A DNA stretch of 64,000 nucleotides, from assembly GCF_003597395.2 (NCBI RefSeq), contig NC_133770.1:207566088-207630087 (forward strand). The letters run 5' to 3'. Under the pieces are notes generated by a model, which saw nothing but the letters and a program-made list of their open reading frames with translations, ran no database searches and had not been told where the DNA came from. The position numbers were made by a program, and so were the translations under genes. Of this stretch, positions 58,995-64,000 are shown one piece after another. The first letter of the stretch is position 1. The number at the start of each line of letters is the position of its first letter. This stretch comes from Chelonoidis abingdonii (lineage: Eukaryota; Chordata; Testudines; Testudinidae).

Positions 58995-59094
58995 NNNNNN
59001 NNNNNNNNNNNNNNNNNNNNNNNNNNNNNNNNNNNNNNNNNNNNNNNNNNNNNNNNNNNNNNNNNNNNNNNNNNNNNNNNNNNNNNNNNNNNNN
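58995..59094. other. Assembly gap of exactly 100 N
   Basis: A run of 100 N, the conventional size for a gap of unknown length. It lies inside a DIRS-type terminal repeat. Frames reported through it are meaningless. Confidence 1.
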
Positions 59095-59595
59095 GACATA
59101 ATTTTTCTCTCACACTGATACAGATCCTGATTATTTCTATTGATCTACTTTAGTGTCAGTGGATTTACTCCAAATTTATATCAGTCTAAACTAGGAGCTG
59201 AACTTTTCTCTGGCAGCTTGATCAACATACCCATTTTTTTAATCTGTTTATTTAGGAAGATTTAAAAGTTTACAAATCCTTGCCGTGTAAATATCAGAAA
59301 CAAAACAATCATTACAACAGCAAACTTTGATTTAAAAAGACATCAAACAGGAATATAGTCACCAGATCTTTCTATTTAACAGGGTTTTACCATAGTACAG
59401 AGTGACATTTCTGTATTCGCATATTAACAGACCAGGTGTGTCTAACAAATGTTCATATGCAAAGCAATTGGACAGGTGTGCTGGTGTTCTCTGTTTTTTT
59501 GTTTTGTTTTTGCAGGTGAATATACTTTGAGCACTGAATAAGAGGTAAGCAAATATCTAAGTATCTATCTGTCCTCTGTCTATATTGCTGAATAT
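59095..59595. other. Unassigned stretch after the gap
   Basis: AT-rich, with nothing recognised. Confidence 0.4.
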
Positions 59596-59599
59596 GTTA

Positions 59600-60010
59600 T
59601 GGTCCATTTGCAGCAAATGACAAGAAGTTAAGAGGACGGGGAGCGGGGTGAGGGGACGAAAAAACATGGGGAAATAATTTTACTTTGTGTAATGACCCAT
59701 TCACTTCTTGTCTTTATTCAAGCCTAATTTAATGGTGTCCATTTTTAGACTTAATTCCAATTTAGCATTCTCTCATTGGAGTCTGTTTTTGAAGAGATTT
59801 TCTTGTTGGAATATTGCGACTTTTAGATCTGTAATCGAGTGACCAGGGAGACTAAAGTGTAATCTGACTGGTTTTTGAATGTTATAATTCTTCATGTCTG
59901 GTTGGGGTCCATTTACTCTTTTCCATAAAGACTGTCCAGTTTGGCCAATGTACATGGCAGAGGGACATTGCTGGCACATGATGCCATATATCACATTGTT
60001 AGATGTCATA
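59600..60010 (-). mobile_element. Penelope-like GIY-YIG endonuclease fragment with 3' UTR
   Basis: The minus-strand frame 60009-59773 encodes 'VIYGIMCQQC' followed by 'AMYIGQTGQSLWKR', the GIY-YIG nuclease signature with a CxxC pair (C12, C15) before Y20-I21-G22. It ends in 'HFSLPGHSITDLKVAIFQQ', matching the frame at 16517. In Penelope-like elements this domain follows the RT and nicks target DNA. About 170 bp of 3' UTR follows to 59600. The terminal repeat and RT are absent. Confidence 0.88.
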
Positions 60011-61315
60011 ACTATTCCAACTACTCCAAGTTGTAACTCTTATCACCATTGTAGGGATGACAACTGAGGAATGGAGCGGTGAAGGGACTGAACAAAGTCA
60101 GAGGTATAGCTGGAATCAGATCTCAGGATACCTCGGACTCTAGCTTTTTATTAATTAATTATCTGATATGAGAAGCCCATTATATTAGGTAAGAAACAGT
60201 CTTAGCCCCAGGGACAGGCAGAGGGTGTGAGGGAATAGACAGCCCCAGGGAATATCTTTCCCAAGATAACACAGCAGGTCAGCAGCAGGGCTAAGAACTG
60301 ATGACAGACGTCTGGAGTACAGTCCAGTGTGCCCCACAGTGTTGGCCCACAATCTTTCCTCTACACCCTGCTCCCTCATTGGAATTGTGATTATTTTAGT
60401 CTCTGGAAACTCTTCAGGAAAGTAGATGGCAAAGAGAAATTAATTGTTGCCTCTGGGCTGTTGAGGGCTCCAGGAGTGAGTCGCACAAACCCTTAGAAAA
60501 CAGACATGGATAAATCACATTCCTGAAGCACTTAGCATTTTTTGACACATACGACTCCTCTGCAGACAGCACAGATGTCAGTGTATTTCAGCAGCTCAAT
60601 CTCAGTGCGGTGGGAGGAATGGCCTCTCATACTGCAGTGATAAGAACATTAGATAGAGAGATTGGTGGATAGAGCAGTGTGTTAAGGGGCTAGAGAGAGA
60701 GGGGAAAACCATTGCCAGTGTGTAGCTGGAGAAGAAAGACTTCTCAGTCTGGGAAGATATCACACAGATTGAGCACTGTAAGTTTGCTCTTGCAATGAAA
60801 TATATTTGGGAGTTACACAGTGGCACTCTAAGGATGAAATTGTAAGTGACAATTGATTTTTTCATAGTTTTCACTTAGCTCATTTTGGCATGGAAACTGA
60901 GGCAGTTCGAAGAACTTTCCCTTAGAAAGAGAGGGCAGAATATCTGTGCCTCGGTTTCCTTCTATTGGAGTGGGGAAATTGATGAAACTGACACCTAAAT
61001 TTTTAAGAATAGATTGAGGATTTACATTAAAGTAGTCCAAAAATTGGGACAAACACTATCAGCTCATTGATACTTTTCTCTCTGTATATATTAGTTTGTT
61101 GATATGCTGTCTGTCTGTCTGTTTTGTACTTTCTCTCTCAATTAGTTATTTTTATATCTCTATCTGTTAGTTTTTGTTAGTTCTGTGTTTCCCTCGCACT
61201 CTCTGTGTCTATACTTTTCTTACTTGTTTCTCTCTCTTTGTGTTCTATCTATCTATCTATATCAATCTATGTCTACCTCTCAGTTGATTGTTACTTCTGT
61301 CTATTAAATTGCTGC
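60011..61315. other. Unassigned stretch with simple repeats
   Basis: No element or exon is recognised. CTGT repeats lie near 61108-61122 and TCTA repeats near 61243-61262. Confidence 0.45.
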
Positions 61316-61319
61316 AAGG

Positions 61320-62170
61320 GCAGTTGAGTCAAGTGGGTTTTGAGTTGTGTGGACTAGGAGCCTGGACTCCTGGGTTCTATCCCCAGCTCTGGAAAATGAG
61401 TGGAGTGTAGTGGGTAAGAGTAGCGGGGTCAAGAGCCAGGCCTCCTGAGTTTCATGTGTGGCTCTGGGAGGAAATTCAGTCCAGAGTGGAGAGGAGAGAG
61501 GACCAGAACTGCGGGGTTCTATTTCTGTCTCTCATAAGGACTCTGGGACAGGCACCCCTCATAACTTGAAGCTGAGTAGTTAGGGCACTCTGCTGGCTCG
61601 TGTGACAAACTCAGACTCAATCCTCCCTCTGACTGATGATGAGAAGGGGTTTGAATTCCCACTTTACAGGAGGGTGCCTGAGCTGCTAGGCTAAGGGCTG
61701 TTCTGAAATGAGACTGTCTCAGTCTCTCCTGTTGAAGCTGCTCCACTCTATCAGTAATTAAATAGTCATTGGAGCGCAGGGACTTGAACTCTTCCAGACA
61801 TAAGGTGAGTGACCCAAGTACCACGCTGGAGAACTCTTCTCACTTGCGTTCATTAGCCCAATGACTCTGCATTGTCACTCGCAGCAGTCATTAGTGATGG
61901 CAATGGAGAGTCACAGAGACTGAGATACAGTCTGATGCAGTCGTTAGAGGAGGAGACTGGGAGTCATGACACGTCACTTGTGTTTCCCAACTCTGGGAGG
62001 GAGTTGAGTCCAGTGGGTAGAGCCAGAAGTCCTGGACTGTTTTTCCAGCTCCGGGAGGGTGTTAGATTTACTGAGTTAGTTCAGGGGTGAACTCGGGAGT
62101 CAGGACTCCTGGGTTCTCTTCCAAGCTCTGGGAGGGAGTTTAGATTAGTAGTTAGAGAAGCAGGACGGAA
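61320..62170 (+). repeat. Degenerate tandem array
   Basis: Phrases recur with variation: 'gactcctgggttct', 'cagctctgggaggga', 'agtgggtagag'. They occur near 61365, 61448, 61990, 62043, 62107 and 62132, at uneven spacing of about 60-110 bp. The phrases resemble degraded tRNA-like words. Frames here (for example 61519-61824 and 61872-62090) are not supported as genes. Confidence 0.65.
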
Positions 62171-62519
62171 CCGGAACCTCTGTCTCTTGAAATGAGCATG
62201 AAACCCCAGATAGAAGAAGGGGATGGTGTGTCAGAGGTACTATGTGTATTCCCGACTAGATTTCACTGTGTAATTGTGGCAGGGTTCAGTCACTTCCATG
62301 CAAGATGCTGCTTCCAGTTTAGAGCAGTAGAAAGTGGGAGTAATTCCATGGCATGCAGTGAAATTACCCCACATCGAAAGCAGTGCCCCTGACAGCAGAA
62401 TCTGGCCAGGCAGACCCCTGATTCTCCTTGGTAAACTGAGATTAGTAACATTTATACAACGTTATCCGGAGTTTGCCCATCTCTGAGTGACAGAGGTATA
62501 CAAATACCTCGAAAGCAAT

Positions 62520-62650
62520 TGTTCCTAATTCTTTTCTCCATCACCTGGTGTAAATTAGGAGTAACTGCAATGGAGTGCATTGAGCTGATTCTACTTTCTC
62601 TCACACCAGTGTAAATCAGGAGTAACTCCATTGGAGTCAGTGGGGATGTT
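62520..62650 (+). repeat. Two tandem units of a short interspersed word
   Basis: 'ggtgtaaattaggagtaac' at about 62549 and 'gtgtaaatcaggagtaac' at about 62611 repeat with about 62-bp spacing. Each is followed by ATTGGAGT-like sequence. A related word lies near 63890-63940. It is a dispersed repeat of unknown origin. Confidence 0.55.
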
Positions 62651-62763
62651 TTCTCCATCCTCATTCCCATATTACACCAATCCTTCACAAGCTAAGGGTC
62701 TAACTCATGGAAATTAAGGTGGTTTTTAAAACAGGAGAGTTTGTTTTACTGATGAATCCTGGC

Positions 62764-62791
62764 CCTTTCTCTTTCCCCCTCCTCTCCACAG
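62764..62791 (+). promoter_or_regulatory. Candidate 3' splice site upstream of the receptor start
   Basis: A pyrimidine tract (ctttctctttccccctcctc) ends in CCACAG at 62791, 27 nt before the ATG at 62819. Olfactory receptor genes typically have a non-coding 5' exon spliced just upstream of an intronless coding exon, which fits this arrangement. Confidence 0.7.
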
Positions 62792-62818
62792 ACATCACAG
62801 GATGTCCTGAGAAAGAAA

Positions 62819-63746
62819 ATGTCCAACCAAACCACCTTGACCGAGTTTCTTCTCCTGGGATTCTCTGAAGTTCGGGAGCTGCAGATATTACACTTTGTGG
62901 TGTTTCTAGTGATTTACCTGGCAGCCCTGATGGGGAATCTTCTTATCTTCATGGCCATAAACCTTCGACCACCACCTTCACACCCCCATGTACTTCTTCC
63001 TGATGAATCTGTCCATCCTCATAGACCTTGGCTCCATCTCTGTCATTGTCCCCAAATCCATGGCCAACTCCCTCATGAACACCAAGTCCATATCCTATGC
63101 TGGATGTGTTGCTCAAGTCTTTTTCCTCATCTTCTTGGTGGGAGCAGATTTTCCCTTCTTACCATCATGGCGTATGACCGATATGTCGCCATCTGCCAAC
63201 CACTGCACTATGAGACAATGATGAACAGCAGAGCTTGTGTCCAAATGGCAGCTGGTGCCTGGATTCAAAGTGGAATTCTCAACTCTGTACTACACACTGG
63301 GAACACGTTTGCATTGAGCTTCTGTGGAGGCAACATGGTGGATCAGTTCTTCTGTGAAATCCCCCAGCTACTCAAGCTCACCTGCTCTGATTCATATCTG
63401 ACTGAAGTTAGGATTATTGCTTTTAGTATATTGTTATGCTTAGGCTGCTTTATTTTTATCACTGTGTCGTATGTTCAGATCTTCAAATCAGTGTTGAGAA
63501 TCCCCTCTGAGCAGGGCCGGCATAAAGCCTTCTCCACCTGCCTCCCTCACCTCACTGTGGTCTCCTTGTTTGTTTGCACTGGGGCCTTTGCCTACCTGAA
63601 ACCCACCTCCAGCTCCCCATCTGCTCTGGATCTTGTGGTGGCTGTTCTCTATTCTGTATTGCCACCAAGTCATGAATCCAATTATCTACAGCATGAGGAA
63701 CAAGGAGATGAAAGCTGCCCTGAGGAGACTGACTGGGTGTAGGTAA
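62819..63746 (+). pseudogene. Olfactory receptor (OR14-like), three frame breaks
   Basis: A seven-transmembrane odorant receptor of about 307 codons, near normal family length. The N-terminus carries an N-glycosylation site (NQT) and 'TEFLLLGFS'. TM1 has the GN motif ('LMGNLLIF'). An extra base near 62965 shifts 'HTPMYFFLMNLS' into the next frame, and a missing base near 63150 restores the frame before 'MAYDRYVAICQPLHYE' (TM3). 'KAFSTCLPHLTVVSLF' (TM6) is in frame. A third extra base near 63667 moves the NPxxY motif of TM7 out of frame, so the natural end is TAA 63744-63746. It is either a recent pseudogene or an intact gene with consensus errors. Confidence 0.92.
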
Positions 63747-63776
63747 TTCACCAAGAATTCATTTCTGTCTTTATCT

Positions 63777-63782
63777 AATAAA
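63777..63782 (+). terminator. Polyadenylation signal AATAAA
   Basis: AATAAA lies 31 bp beyond the receptor's stop in an AT-rich context. Its position suits the receptor transcript, but it is not confirmed. Confidence 0.5.
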
Positions 63783-64000
63783 AGTTTGCTTACTTAGTAT
63801 CTGTTCATTTAATGTCAGTGATTTCCATGACCACACAGCTTGCACACAACCAGTCTGATTCTGATCTCAGTTGCACCCAACGCAAATCCAGATTAACTCC
63901 GCTGATGTCACTGCTGCTGGGGTGATTTACACTAGTAGAAAATCTGATCCAGATGTGGAGTTAAATGAGTGAAAATTGTATTTGCAAAAGAAATCAGACT

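Noticed and set aside
61320..62170. CRISPR-like array
   Set aside because: Repeats are degenerate and unevenly spaced, and the genome is plainly vertebrate.

Overview
This is non-coding, repeat-dense vertebrate nuclear DNA, most likely from a turtle. The case rests on the repeat set. It contains several CR1 LINEs with reptile-type 3' ends, many Penelope-like fragments with hammerhead-ribozyme-like cores, a DIRS-type tyrosine-recombinase retrotransposon, Harbinger, hAT and Tigger-type non-autonomous elements, an L1, a MIR, and a class I (OR14-like) olfactory receptor gene at the far end. The species call comes from recognising these families and has not been searched. No intact host protein-coding gene is visible. 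The only recognisable host gene is the olfactory receptor at 62.8-63.7 kb, which carries three one-base frame breaks.

Layout. 0-10.5 kb: AT-rich sequence with three CR1 copies on the + strand, one CR1 end on the - strand, a hAT element with a perfect 8-bp target duplication, a fold-back Penelope-like copy and a MIR. 10.5-15.8 kb: nothing recognised. 15.8-19.2 kb: LTR-like sequence, a Penelope-like 3' part and a palindromic MITE. 21-24 kb: a frameshifted L1 split by a Penelope-like insertion. 24-36 kb: two more fold-back Penelope-like copies, a 5S-rRNA-like fragment, a LINE with an inverted 5' segment, a CR1 split by a small hAT, a GC-rich minisatellite-like repeat, and Tigger-like and hAT MITEs. 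37-42 kb: mostly unassigned, with one very old CR1-like remnant. 42.2-45.7 kb: a Harbinger-type insertion carrying a micro-inversion that left two 0.8-kb inverted copies of the left flank. 45.8-51.6 kb: a DIRS element on the - strand with inverted terminal repeats, an internal complementary region, and broken reverse transcriptase, RNase H and tyrosine recombinase. 51.6-64 kb: an LTR-like segment, an unassigned stretch, a second DIRS-type terminal repeat running into a 100-N gap, a Penelope GIY-YIG fragment, a degenerate tandem array and the receptor pseudogene.

The most interesting material is structural. Three palindromic Penelope-like copies share one layout: the left arm stops a fixed distance short of the terminal tail, and a hammerhead core sits in the loop. 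Two of them lie between perfect 12-13 bp target duplications. The DIRS copy shows the ICR/ITR logic of its circular intermediate very clearly. The 42-45 kb structure reads as an inversion with staggered-break duplications, although an assembly artefact must be excluded. I found no CRISPR array, operon, tRNA gene or bacterial-type feature.
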